Below are positions 24,555-32,162 of a stretch of 39,186 nt of DNA, one piece after another. The translations under genes and the position numbers were made by a program. The notes beneath the pieces were generated by a model. That model had not been told where the DNA came from and did no database searches. It was given only the letters and a program-made list of their open reading frames with translations. Position 1 is the stretch's first letter, and each line of letters opens with the position of its first letter. The DNA is from Candidatus Zixiibacteriota bacterium (lineage in GTDB: Bacteria > Zixibacteria > MSB-5A5 > DG-27), in NCBI GenBank assembly GCA_030605835.1, contig JAUWHO010000019.1:1-39186 (forward strand). Direction: 5' to 3'.

Positions 24555-25118
24555 ATGAAAAAGATAGCTTTCCTTTTGGCGGCGGTTTTACTCTGCCTGA
24601 CTTTCATCTTCATCGATAGCACCTGGGCGACCCAGTCGGCTAAGAAGGCTCCCGACAAGGTAGTCATCACAGCGGAGATGGGCCAGAAGATCGAGATGGT
24701 CGGGAACAGGATGAGGTTTGTGGCTCTCGACGTTGTCAGCGAAGAGCTACGGACGTACCTGGAGAGCATTGAGTGGATCGAGCTTCCCTGCTTTTTCTCC
24801 CCGTTTGACAAGATAGCCATGGAGAGAAGCGAGGTTCCCACCGAGTTCGAGCTTCTTCAGAACTATCCTAACCCCTTCAACCTATCCACCGTCATCGGAT
24901 ACACTCTGCCAGAGGCATTAGAAGTGAGGCTGGAGATTTTCAACCTGGCTGGGCAGAGGATAGTCTGTCCCTTTGAGGGTCATCAGCCTGCAGGTCGTCA
25001 TCAGATCACCTGGGATGGCACCGATGACCACGGCAACGTGGTTGCAACCGGGGTCTACTTCCTTCGCCTCACGGCAGGCGACTTCAGCAGCGTCAAGAAG
25101 ATGAATCTGGTCAAGTAA
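24555..25118 (+). CDS. Small secreted protein with T9SS type A sorting domain
   Basis: This 187-residue protein has a signal peptide (MKKIAFLLAAVLLCLTF ... TWA). A short unrecognised N-terminal part of about 70 residues follows; it includes VVITAEMGQKIEMVGNRM. The last 90 residues are a textbook sorting domain: LLQNYPNPFNLSTVIGY, VRLEIFNLAGQ, GRHQITWDGTDDHGN, ATGVYFLRL and a closing KKMNLVK. It follows copy B by 13 nt and ends the plus-strand cluster at twin hairpin terminators. The N-terminal domain is too small for an enzyme I can name, so the function is unknown. Confidence 0.8.
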   Translation: MKKIAFLLAAVLLCLTFIFIDSTWATQSAKKAPDKVVITAEMGQKIEMVGNRMRFVALDVVSEELRTYLESIEWIELPCFFSPFDKIAMERSEVPTEFELLQNYPNPFNLSTVIGYTLPEALEVRLEIFNLAGQRIVCPFEGHQPAGRHQITWDGTDDHGNVVATGVYFLRLTAGDFSSVKKMNLVK

Positions 25119-25148
25119 GTAGCGAGCGTACGCAGGTGAATTCCGGCT

Positions 25149-25173
25149 GGGGTGGGAGTTGAACTCCCACCCC
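25149..25173. terminator. Hairpin terminator 1 of a twin pair (convergent genes)
   Basis: An 11-bp perfect stem, GGGGTGGGAGT / ACTCCCACCCC, has loop TGA; ATTTGT follows. It sits between the convergent sorting-domain gene and the GNAT remnant. Confidence 0.65.
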
Positions 25174-25216
25174 ATTTGTGTTGCAGCTTGAGCGGCAGCC
25201 GTTCACCCCAAAAGCC

Positions 25217-25244
25217 AGGGCGGGAGTTGCACTCCCGCCCTTTT
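25217..25244 (+). terminator. Hairpin terminator 2 of a twin pair
   Basis: An 11-bp perfect stem, AGGGCGGGAGT / ACTCCCGCCCT, has loop TGC and is followed by TTTT. It is nearly the same as the hairpin at 25149-25173 with compensating changes, so the two are copies. This one is the better terminator for the plus strand. Confidence 0.7.
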
Positions 25245-25251
25245 CTATGCT

Positions 25252-25952
25252 CTACACCTGAAGAGGGAACAGATCGGACTCGCAGTCGGCGTAAGTGAAA
25301 TACCAGTTCTTGGGATTGTGGAAGATCTCTGGTGGGATATCGTCTTCTCTCTGCCAGGCTTGCATCTTCATCGGCCTTTGGGTGGTGAGTCGATGGCTGA
25401 AGCCGTTGCGCTTCAAAGCCTTACTCAATTCTGGGCAGGTGGACTCGAAGGCCTGAACTGTGTCGACCCCCCTCTTCTCGAAGAACTCCAGGGCAAAAGT
25501 GATCAAGCCTTGATAGAACTTCTCGTCCTTTCGTGTGGCCAGTATGTCCACGATGCGGCCGATCTTCTCTCCATTTCTCTCTATGAGGCGTAATACCAAA
25601 TACCCTCTGATCTCACCCCCCCCCTCCAGCACGAACCTGTGGTAGCGATTGGTCAGATGATCGGCAAAGCACCAGTTCAAGTAAGCATCGGTTCTTTTCG
25701 GGATTATCTGGTAATCATCCTTGACCATCTCCCCAGATGGCCAACAATGCGTCCCCCGGCGCGATAAAACAGAAGCTGAAGCCTATCTTCGGGCATAAAG
25801 GGGCTGGACTCAAACTTCCACTTATAAATCTTATCCATACCGGCACTTTTCTCATCCCCCCACACCTGCCGATACAACTCCATTATCTCCTTGAAGTCCT
25901 GCTCGGTAACCTCCGTGGCGAAAGACAGTTAGTTCTCTAAGTATGGACTCAC
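25252..25952 (-). pseudogene. Decayed GNAT-family acetyltransferase (internal deletion and frameshift)
   Basis: The last 158 codons (from 25728) encode the C-terminal half of a double-domain GNAT protein: KRTDAYLNWCF, then RFVLEGGGEIRGYLVLR and KRNGFSHR. Upstream, in another frame, the minus strand encodes an N-terminal GNAT part including FKEIMELYRQVWGDE, KWKFESSPF and RAGGRIVGHLG. That part runs into the downstream frame at about 25735. The normal middle (perhaps 130-160 residues) is missing between the two halves. An in-frame TAA also lies near the start, at 25929-25931. I therefore call it a pseudogene. A short functional C-terminal protein cannot be excluded, but it has no acetyl-CoA motif of its own. 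Confidence 0.7.
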
Positions 25953-26366
25953 TTCTTAAATCTCACGCGGGCCTGAAGTCAACGCTCAAGTAAGAGTATT
26001 AGTCGAAGCTTAGGCGTGGACCCAGTAAGAGAGGATAGCACAGAGAAAACAACCACCCCGAGCGATGACTACAGCTTCCACACTACTTGCTGTTTGTCTT
26101 GCATTGACAATAGAGCAAATTCTCGGATATCGTCAAGGGGCGCACGTCACAACGGGACAGCTCTGTATGAGAATTGACCAAAACTCCCTGCTTGAGGCCT
26201 GCAGAAGTCCACCGCCTAGACCTCCAGAGAGGAAAAGACTGCCAGGTGTAACTGCTTCCAGATTCAAAGAGCGCAAGCAACCGGTAGGACCCAGAAGGAC
26301 TGTCTACGGGGAGGAGAACAAAGCCCCCTGGCAAGAGAGTTCTCTGCCTTAGTTCACATCCCCTGG
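25953..26366. other. Intergenic region without a supportable gene
   Basis: I see no convincing gene, RNA or repeat in these 414 bp. Open frames of 83-95 codons exist on both strands but have no ribosome-binding site, domain or typical composition. A TTGACA at about 26104 lacks a -10. It may contain further decayed remains of the GNAT gene or its neighbour. Confidence 0.5.
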
Positions 26367-26735
26367 TTACTCCTCCAGAGTCGGGAGAGAATCAAGGGGA
26401 GTCTCCATCATAAACCTGGCATCGTCGACCAAGTCGCTCTCCGGGTAGTTGTCCAAAATCTTCTGGAAGGCCTCCTTAGCTTTGTCCTGGTCTTTCAGGT
26501 ACTCAGAATAGATGAAGCCGATCATGAATTGGGCCTTGTCGTTGCGCTCATCGTCGGGATAGTCTTTCATTACCTGCTCGTAGGCACTGATCGCCCTCCG
26601 ATATTCCCCCATCCTCTGGGCGGTCTCGGCCTCGCTATACAGCTCCTGGACAGTTTTTTTCTTCGCGCAGGAGAAGACCAGACCCGAAACTAAAGTGAAG
26701 GTCACAAACAAAAAGATGCTTCTCTTGAAGAACAT
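26367..26735 (-). CDS. Small TPR lipoprotein (BamD/YbgF-like repeats)
   Basis: This 122-residue protein has a lipoprotein-type signal ending VFSC (Cys23). About two TPR-type helix pairs follow: YSEAETAQRMGEYRRAISAYEQVMKDYPDDERNDKAQFMIGFIYSEYLKD and KAKEAFQKILDNYPESDLVDDARFM. The motif YPDDERNDKAQFMIG is typical of outer-membrane assembly and tol-pal TPR proteins. It is much shorter than BamD (about 245), so it is probably an adaptor. It follows the ROK kinase by 24 nt with a strong GGAGGAGAT ribosome-binding site, so it belongs to the aminotransferase-kinase operon. Confidence 0.85.
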   Translation of the reverse strand: MFFKRSIFLFVTFTLVSGLVFSCAKKKTVQELYSEAETAQRMGEYRRAISAYEQVMKDYPDDERNDKAQFMIGFIYSEYLKDQDKAKEAFQKILDNYPESDLVDDARFMMETPLDSLPTLEE

Positions 26736-26759
26736 ATCTCCTCCTCAGGATTCCACGAT

Positions 26760-27746
26760 CTATCTTTGACTTTCTTTACCTCGCTGCCAACCCAAGAGAG
26801 CCGCCCCGATAAACCCCGCCCGATTGCCCAGTTTCGCCCTCAGGATCTTCAATCCCCTGGTGTTGGAGCTCATGCCCCTCTCTCTCACCGCCATCCTGAT
26901 TCTCTTGATGAAAACCTCTCCGGAATCGGCCAGACCCCCCCCGATGATTACCGCTTCAGGATTAAGAAGGTTTACCACCCCGACTATGCCCGCGGCTAAA
27001 GCCTCAACCAGTCTATCGACAGCCTCAGTGGCAACCTCATCGCCGAGCTTGAAGGCTTCCATCACCAGCTGTGATGTCAGTTTTTTTGAATCACCCCGGA
27101 GCCAGTCTTTCAGGACGGAGTCTCTTCTTCTTCGCAAGAGGGACCGTATCTCCCTTAAAAGAGCGGGGACGGAGGCGTAAGCCTCCACACAGCCTTTACC
27201 CCCACACAGGCACCGACGACCTTGATATCTTATCGGCATATGTCCGAACTCCCCCCCAAAGTAGCGACTGCCCCGATAGAGCTTACCATTTAGGATGAGA
27301 CCTCCACCAATACCGGTGCCCAGGGTAAGGCACAGGATGTCTTTGAAACCTCTGCCGGCGCCAAGCTGGTATTCCGCCAGAGCCATGACGTTAGCGTCGT
27401 TGTCTGCGAAAACCTCATACTCTGGGAAACGTCGATTGATCCCCTGTTTTAGATTCACCCCGATCCAGAAGGGGAGATTGGGACTAAAACCCTGCACCTT
27501 CCCGGTCAGAAAATTCACGGTGCCGGGACTGCCGATTCCGATGTGAGAGATCTTTCGCTTCTGGGATTGTGCTCGATTCAGAACTTCTGCCATTGCAGAA
27601 TGAATAACCTCCCACACTCTGCGGCGATTCTTGCTCTCTGGGAGAGGTTGGAGAGTGCCGTAAAGGACTTTCCCATCACTGGAGATGAGGCCATATTTTA
27701 CGTTTGTAGCTCCCAGGTCAATTCCGACAGCGAACTTCTTTCTCAT
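26760..27746 (-). CDS. ROK-family sugar kinase (glucokinase-like)
   Basis: This 328-residue kinase has all key elements: phosphate loop GIDLGATNVKYG (8-19), catalytic Asp117 in FADNDANV, and the GTGIGGGL loop (143-150). The sugar-binding Glu-Phe-Gly-His is at 166-169. The zinc motif CLCGGKGCVEAY (Cys179, Cys181, Cys186, plus the His of the preceding GH) is present. There is no N-terminal helix-turn-helix, so it is a kinase rather than a repressor. Glucose is the likeliest substrate, but mannose, fructose or N-acetyl sugars are possible. Its ATG overlaps the aminotransferase stop by 4 nt. Confidence 0.9.
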   Translation of the reverse strand: MRKKFAVGIDLGATNVKYGLISSDGKVLYGTLQPLPESKNRRRVWEVIHSAMAEVLNRAQSQKRKISHIGIGSPGTVNFLTGKVQGFSPNLPFWIGVNLKQGINRRFPEYEVFADNDANVMALAEYQLGAGRGFKDILCLTLGTGIGGGLILNGKLYRGSRYFGGEFGHMPIRYQGRRCLCGGKGCVEAYASVPALLREIRSLLRRRRDSVLKDWLRGDSKKLTSQLVMEAFKLGDEVATEAVDRLVEALAAGIVGVVNLLNPEAVIIGGGLADSGEVFIKRIRMAVRERGMSSNTRGLKILRAKLGNRAGFIGAALLGWQRGKESQR

Positions 27747-28951
27747 CTTAGACTGTTGTACTTCTCAATCCCCACCGCCAGCGCTTTCATGGCCTTTTTC
27801 AGATCCTCCACGTTCAAGACATAAGCCAGCCGAGCTTCGTCCTTCCCCCTGCCGGGGGTAGCATAGAATCCCGGGCCCGGGGCAATCATTGTGGTTTCAC
27901 CCTCGAACTGGAAATCGGTCAGCATCCACTGTGAGAATGCCTCGATGTCATCCACCGGCAGTTTCGCCATGATGTAAAAGGCCCCGGAGGGTTTTTTGCA
28001 GACCGTCCCCGGGATCTGCATCAGAGCCTCATAGACGACGTCACGGCGGCGGCGGTATTCATCGGCCATATTCCTGAAGTAGTCCTCTTTCAGAGATAGC
28101 GCTGCCATGGCCCCATGCTGTTCAATGCTTGGCGGACATAGACGAGCCTGCCCGAACCTCAGCGCGGTCTCCACAACCTCTTTATTCTTGCTGGCCAAAC
28201 AGCCGATTCTGGCTCCGCAAGCGCTGAAGCGTTTGGAAATGGAGTCTAAAAGGATAGCACGACTTTCTATTCCGGGAATATTCATAACACTGGTGTGAGT
28301 CCCCTCGTAGATGAACTCTCTGTAAACCTCGTCAGAAAGCAGGAAGATATTGTGTTCGATGGCCAACTCCCCCAGGGTCTCCAGCTCCCTTTTTGTGAAG
28401 ACCGTTCCGGTGGGATTGTTCGGGGAACAGAAGATTATTGCCCTGGTTTTGGAGGTTATCTTTGATCTGATCTCCTTTTTGCCGGGAAGGTGAAATCCGG
28501 TCTCGGCATAGGTCGTCAAAGGCACCAGATTCACCCCCGCTTCCACCGCAAAGCCGTTATAATTGGTGTAGAAAGGTTCCGGGACGATGATCTCCTCCCC
28601 GGGCTCGCAGACCGCCATCATGGCGAAGATGATAGCTTCGCTCCCCCCGGTGGTCACCACGATCTCCTCCGGCGAAAGCTCGATATTGTATCGGGAGTAA
28701 TATTCGGAGAGCTTTTCTCGGAATTCGATGCTCCCCTGGGAATGCCCGTAGGCGAGAACCTCCTGGTCGAAATTTTTGATGGCGTTCATGAACTCCTTCG
28801 GGGTGGCGATATCCGGCTGTCCGATGTTTAGGTGATAGACTTTCACCCCTTTCTTCTTGGCCTCATCCGCAAAAGGAACCAATTTCCTTATCGGGGAGGC
28901 CGGCATCATTCCGGCTCTATGGGAAAGCTTCGGATCAGTGTCGCTGGGCAT
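27743..28951 (-). CDS. Class I/II PLP-dependent aminotransferase
   Basis: This 402-residue fold type I aminotransferase makes amino acids from 2-oxo acids and glutamate. The start chosen is the ATG preceded by GGAG at 9 nt; the GTG 12 codons upstream has no ribosome-binding site. Residues seen: LNIGQPDIATPKEF near the N-terminus, FCSPNNPTGT with the PLP-binding Asn, LLSDEVYREFIY with the pyridine-binding Asp, SISKRFSACGARIG with the Schiff-base Lys, and a C-terminal EARLAYVLN Arg that binds the carboxylate. The best match is to alanine/aspartate aminotransferases of the AspC/AlaA type. Confidence 0.9.
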   Translation of the reverse strand: MPSDTDPKLSHRAGMMPASPIRKLVPFADEAKKKGVKVYHLNIGQPDIATPKEFMNAIKNFDQEVLAYGHSQGSIEFREKLSEYYSRYNIELSPEEIVVTTGGSEAIIFAMMAVCEPGEEIIVPEPFYTNYNGFAVEAGVNLVPLTTYAETGFHLPGKKEIRSKITSKTRAIIFCSPNNPTGTVFTKRELETLGELAIEHNIFLLSDEVYREFIYEGTHTSVMNIPGIESRAILLDSISKRFSACGARIGCLASKNKEVVETALRFGQARLCPPSIEQHGAMAALSLKEDYFRNMADEYRRRRDVVYEALMQIPGTVCKKPSGAFYIMAKLPVDDIEAFSQWMLTDFQFEGETTMIAPGPGFYATPGRGKDEARLAYVLNVEDLKKAMKALAVGIEKYNSLR

Positions 28952-28996
28952 CTTCGGATTCTCCACAGTCTTAACCTGAGGTCTCACGGGAAAAGG

Positions 28997-29025
28997 AATT
29001 TATGTCCTGGGCTCGAGATTGTCAA
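28997..29025 (-). promoter_or_regulatory. Sigma-70 promoter of the aminotransferase-kinase-TPR operon
   Basis: On the minus strand a perfect TTGACA (29020-29025) is 17 nt from TAAATT (28997-29002). Transcription would begin near 28990, 39 nt before the start codon at 28951. This supports the shorter start over the GTG at 28987. Confidence 0.6.
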
Positions 29026-29057
29026 CAGGATTAGGTCAGAGCCGTCGCCTGAGAAAC

Positions 29058-29086
29058 TTGACATCAACTTTAATGGCCAGTATTTT
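29058..29086 (+). promoter_or_regulatory. Sigma-70 promoter of the DUF6754 gene
   Basis: A perfect TTGACA (29058-29063) is 17 nt from TATTTT (29081-29086). Transcription would begin near 29093. It is separated by 32 bp from the minus-strand promoter at 28997-29025, giving back-to-back divergent promoters. Confidence 0.6.
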
Positions 29087-29125
29087 GAGCGAAAATCATC
29101 TTGTGAGAGGGAAGTGAGCTTTCCG

Positions 29126-30253
29126 GTGAAAAAAGTCCCCATCATCATTCTTGTCTTACTCTCTTATCAACTCTGTTGTGGCGCAGAGCAGAGCGAGCCG
29201 GTTAGCGCATATGATACTCCCAACGACGCTGGGCGCAGCATAACCATCTCTTGGGAGGAGCTTGAGCCTTCAGAGTTAGCCGTCCCCGAGGAGTGCAGGA
29301 TATTTCGTTCGCCCGAGCAGGAGGGGACCTACGAGTTGGTGGCCACCGTCCCCTTCGACCAGTCCCTTTACCGTGACGATGACGTCGAGGACGACAGCTC
29401 CTACTATTACAACCTCGTTTTGGTCAAGGGCGAATCGACAGTGGGCTCATTCACGCTCAGGCCGGTAAGCTCATCTCCCCAATTGTTCAACACCGCTCGG
29501 CTTAACGTCCTGGTGGGGATTCTCATCTGCGGAATTCTAGTTGCTTTTTTCATGATCCAGGGGAAAATCGGCCGGGAGCTATACGTTCGACCTATAGCCG
29601 GACTTTCTGCCATTGACGACGCCATCGGGAGAGCCACCGAAATGGGGAAACCGATTTTGTACTCCTCAGGTGTGGGAGAGATGTCCCGGGTAGCAACCAT
29701 CGCCTCCATGAACATCCTCGGTTCCATCGCGCCCAAGATAGCGGAATACAACACCAAGTTCATCTTCCCCAACTGGGATCCGGTGGTCACCACCGTCGCC
29801 CAGGAGGTCGTAAAGGAGGGCTACTACAAGGCCGGGCACCCGGAGGCCTTCGATCCCGACAATATCTACTTCGTTACCCAATCGCAGTTCGGATACGTCG
29901 CCGCGGTGGATGGTGTAATGGTCAGAGAGAGACCGGCCGCTAATCTGCTCTTAGGTACTTTTGAGGCAGAGTCGCTGATTTTGGCCGAGACCGGGAATTC
30001 AATCGGCGCCATCCAGATTGCGGGAACCGATTCCTCCATTCAGCTTGCCTTCTTCATCGTCGCCTGCGACTATGTTCTGATCGGGGAGGAGCTCTTTGCT
30101 GCCTCCGGATACATCACCAAAGACCCGATGGTCTTGGGCAGCCTCAAGGGGACCGACTATTCCAAACTGGTCATTATCCTGTTTGTGGTTTCGGGCTCAA
30201 TCCTGGGAACGTTCGGGGTAGAGACTCTTGTGAACTGGTTCAGTGTGGGGTAA
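29126..30253 (+). CDS. DUF6754-like membrane protein
   Basis: This is about 375 residues if started at the GTG at 29126; an alternative GTG four codons earlier lies closer to an AGAGGG. A signal-like segment comes first (KKVPIIILVLLSYQLCCG). An FN3-like beta module at about 25-120 includes CRIFRSPEQEGTYELVA and SYYYNLVLV. A TM helix follows near 135, then a conserved cytoplasmic domain with LSAIDDAIGRATEMGKPILY, IASMNILGSIAPKIAEY, VTQSQFGYVAAVDGVM and GAIQIAGTDSSIQLAFFI. A closing TM helix ends the protein. This corresponds to the DUF6754 family, whose function is unknown. It is likely co-transcribed with the 206-residue membrane protein 89 nt downstream. Confidence 0.75.
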   Translation: MKKVPIIILVLLSYQLCCGAEQSEPVSAYDTPNDAGRSITISWEELEPSELAVPEECRIFRSPEQEGTYELVATVPFDQSLYRDDDVEDDSSYYYNLVLVKGESTVGSFTLRPVSSSPQLFNTARLNVLVGILICGILVAFFMIQGKIGRELYVRPIAGLSAIDDAIGRATEMGKPILYSSGVGEMSRVATIASMNILGSIAPKIAEYNTKFIFPNWDPVVTTVAQEVVKEGYYKAGHPEAFDPDNIYFVTQSQFGYVAAVDGVMVRERPAANLLLGTFEAESLILAETGNSIGAIQIAGTDSSIQLAFFIVACDYVLIGEELFAASGYITKDPMVLGSLKGTDYSKLVIILFVVSGSILGTFGVETLVNWFSVG

Positions 30254-30254
30254 C

Positions 30255-30342
30255 ATTCACAGCAGATTAAACAGATTAAGCAGATGCCTTCGTCCGTATT
30301 CACTGTTTACTATTCACCATTCACTATTCACCATTAACCAAT
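30255..30342. repeat. CAGATTAA units followed by TTCACYA tandem-repeat string, copy 3
   Basis: CAGCAGATTAAACAGATTAAGCAGAT at 30260-30285 is an internally repeated element. From 30297 it is followed by TTCACYA units like those at 665-741 and 18080-18108. The string ends 1-2 bases before the next start codon. Confidence 0.7.
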
Positions 30343-30963
30343 ATGCGTAGACGTCTTCCAGTAATAGTCTGCTTCCTCTTTGGGCTTTTCATGCTGGTGC
30401 AGTTTTTCGTCCCCCATCCGGTGGGGACGGAGGCTTACGAAACGGTGCTGGACTGGGTGCAGATAATATATGTGTTTGCTCTTTTTGTGGGGGTGGCGGG
30501 AATCATCAAATTACACGGAGGCAAACTGTCCCCGGGGAAGAAGGGCTGGTTTTACAGCCTGACCACAATCTTAGGTTTGGCAGCGATGGTGATTCTGGGC
30601 TTCGTTTTCGGAGTGGGGCGGGGGACGCCCTTCAATTGGATTTTCGAAAACCTGCAGGCGCCGATGCAGGCGACGATGTTCGCGCTTTTAGCGTTTTTCA
30701 TCGCCTCCGCAGCTTACAGAGGTTTTCGCATTCGGAACTTAGAATCAGTTCTATTACTGGTGGCGGCGGTGATAGTGATGATCGGGCGAGTGCCGATTGG
30801 TGAGATGATATTCCCTTACTCCCCGGAGGTTGCTGACTGGGTTTTGAGAGTGCCTTCCATGGCCGCCAGAAGGGGAATATTCATTGGTATAGGTTTAGGT
30901 TCAATTGCCACTGCTCTGAGGGTAATTGTGGGAATTGAGAGAACCTATTTAGGTCGGGATTGA
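30343..30963 (+). CDS. Multi-pass membrane protein of unknown function
   Basis: This 206-residue protein has about six TM helices and a small loop between the second and third (KLHGGKLSPGKKG). The C-terminal segment VADWVLRVPSMAARRGIFIGIGLGSIATALRVIVGIERTYLGRD is the most conserved-looking part; a second diverged copy of it occurs at 34642-34788. It probably pairs with the DUF6754 protein upstream. I do not know the family. No Shine-Dalgarno is visible, because the TTCACYA string abuts the ATG. Confidence 0.75.
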   Translation: MRRRLPVIVCFLFGLFMLVQFFVPHPVGTEAYETVLDWVQIIYVFALFVGVAGIIKLHGGKLSPGKKGWFYSLTTILGLAAMVILGFVFGVGRGTPFNWIFENLQAPMQATMFALLAFFIASAAYRGFRIRNLESVLLLVAAVIVMIGRVPIGEMIFPYSPEVADWVLRVPSMAARRGIFIGIGLGSIATALRVIVGIERTYLGRD

Positions 30964-31016
30964 GAAATCAGTTTAACAACTGCAGTGAAATATTTGGCAG
31001 CATTTGAGTTACCAAT

Positions 31017-31856
31017 ATGCAATTAACAGTTTTGATCGACAACAATACGTTAATAGATAGATACTTCTTGGGTGAACCGGGTGTATCTTATCTAATTGAA
31101 GAGGGAGATAAGCAGATATTATTTGACGTTGGATATTCCGACGCTTTTGCAGTTAATGCAAGAAAGCTAAAGATAAATCTGCTTGATAGTGACTTCGTAG
31201 TTCTTTCTCACGGCCACCTAGATCATACCTGGGGACTCACTCCACTATTGAAGCTGTATACGGAAGCTGAAATTGAGGGACTACCTTACAGAAAGACAAC
31301 TTTAGTAGCACACCCGCAGGTATTTAATACTAAATCACTCAATGGTCTAAGTGAGATCGGCTCAATCATCTCAAGTGAAAAATTGTCGCAACATTTCAAG
31401 TTGAATTTGACGAAGGAACCTTTTTGGCTAACGGGAAAATTGGTTTTCCTGGGCGAAATAGAAAGGTCTAATAAATTTGAAAATACTGAGCCGGTAGGTA
31501 AGGTATCTGTGGATAAAGAGTTCAAAGATGATTTTGTGTTGGATGATTCTGCCCTAGCTTATAAGAGTTCTCACGGCTTATTAGTAGTTACAGGATGCTC
31601 ACATTCTGGAATCTGCAACATTATCGATTACGCCAAAAAGGTGTGTAATGAAGATAGGGTAATAGACGTTATAGGAGGTTTCCATTTACTCGACCCCTCG
31701 CCAGAGCAACTCAATGTTACCTTAGAATACTTCAGGAATTTGAAGCCAAAAGAACTACATGCTTGTCATTGTGTCGATCTCAAATCAAAGATTGCACTAT
31801 CGAAAATAGCAAACTTGATGGAAGTAGGCGTCGGATTATCTTTAAATTATGATTGA
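31017..31856 (+). CDS. MBL-fold metallohydrolase (dihydropterin ribofuranosylaminobenzene phosphate synthase-like)
   Basis: This 279-residue metallo-beta-lactamase-fold protein carries HxHxDH as HGHLDH (65-70) in VVLSHGHLDHTWGL. A later His lies in GCSHSGICNI and another in the GGFHL motif near the C-terminus. The arrangement matches COG1237, which includes the enzyme making the 5'-phosphate of 7,8-dihydropterin-6-yl-methyl-4-(beta-D-ribofuranosyl)aminobenzene in archaea; bacterial members have unclear substrates. It is strikingly A+T-rich: two 60-base stretches (31141 and 31381) each have 22 G+C, against 36 of 60 in a stretch of the MacA-like gene (33061). It is probably acquired. No ribosome-binding site is obvious. 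Confidence 0.85.
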   Translation: MQLTVLIDNNTLIDRYFLGEPGVSYLIEEGDKQILFDVGYSDAFAVNARKLKINLLDSDFVVLSHGHLDHTWGLTPLLKLYTEAEIEGLPYRKTTLVAHPQVFNTKSLNGLSEIGSIISSEKLSQHFKLNLTKEPFWLTGKLVFLGEIERSNKFENTEPVGKVSVDKEFKDDFVLDDSALAYKSSHGLLVVTGCSHSGICNIIDYAKKVCNEDRVIDVIGGFHLLDPSPEQLNVTLEYFRNLKPKELHACHCVDLKSKIALSKIANLMEVGVGLSLNYD

Positions 31857-32162
31857 TTCGAGTTCACGAATGACAAAACCCTTCCTAAGCTACGCCGGGC
31901 ATTGAACCCGCCCTCCTGGCCTGAAGGGGTGTCTGCCGGTTCCCGATTCATGAGAAGTCTGTGTCCTGCCTACCTTGCAATTGCAAATGGGGGCCCTTGG
32001 TATTATTTGAACAGAGGAATTGCTCATTAAACTTCTCGTGACTGCTAGGTGTCTAAATTTCGCGAGAGTGAAAGGGCTATATCCCCGGGCCAGGTTATCT
32101 GGAACGAAAAATGGATTTATGTATTCTACTAAATGCGTGAGAACTGAAACTGAGAGGGTACC
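31857..32162. other. Gap between the A+T-rich MBL gene and the MacA-like gene
   Basis: No gene can be supported here. A small palindromic segment at about 31893-31907 (CGGGCATTGAACCCG) recalls a tRNA T-arm on the minus strand, but no acceptor or anticodon arm fits around it. The minus strand has a short Met-started frame of about 34 codons crossing the MBL stop, judged spurious. The downstream 60 bp provide a good GAGAGGG ribosome-binding site for the MacA-like gene. This gap may be the junction of an inserted segment. Confidence 0.4.

Noticed and set aside
26065-26352. Open frames of 83-95 codons on both strands in the gap before the TPR lipoprotein
   Set aside because: They have no ribosome-binding site, no domain, a Pro/Arg-rich composition and overlap each other. 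They look like chance frames.
31880-31980. Minus-strand T-arm-like CGGG-TTCAATG-CCCG, considered as a tRNA
   Set aside because: No acceptor stem, D-arm or acceptable anticodon stem fits at tRNA spacing. The CAT-containing loop upstream has mismatched arms.
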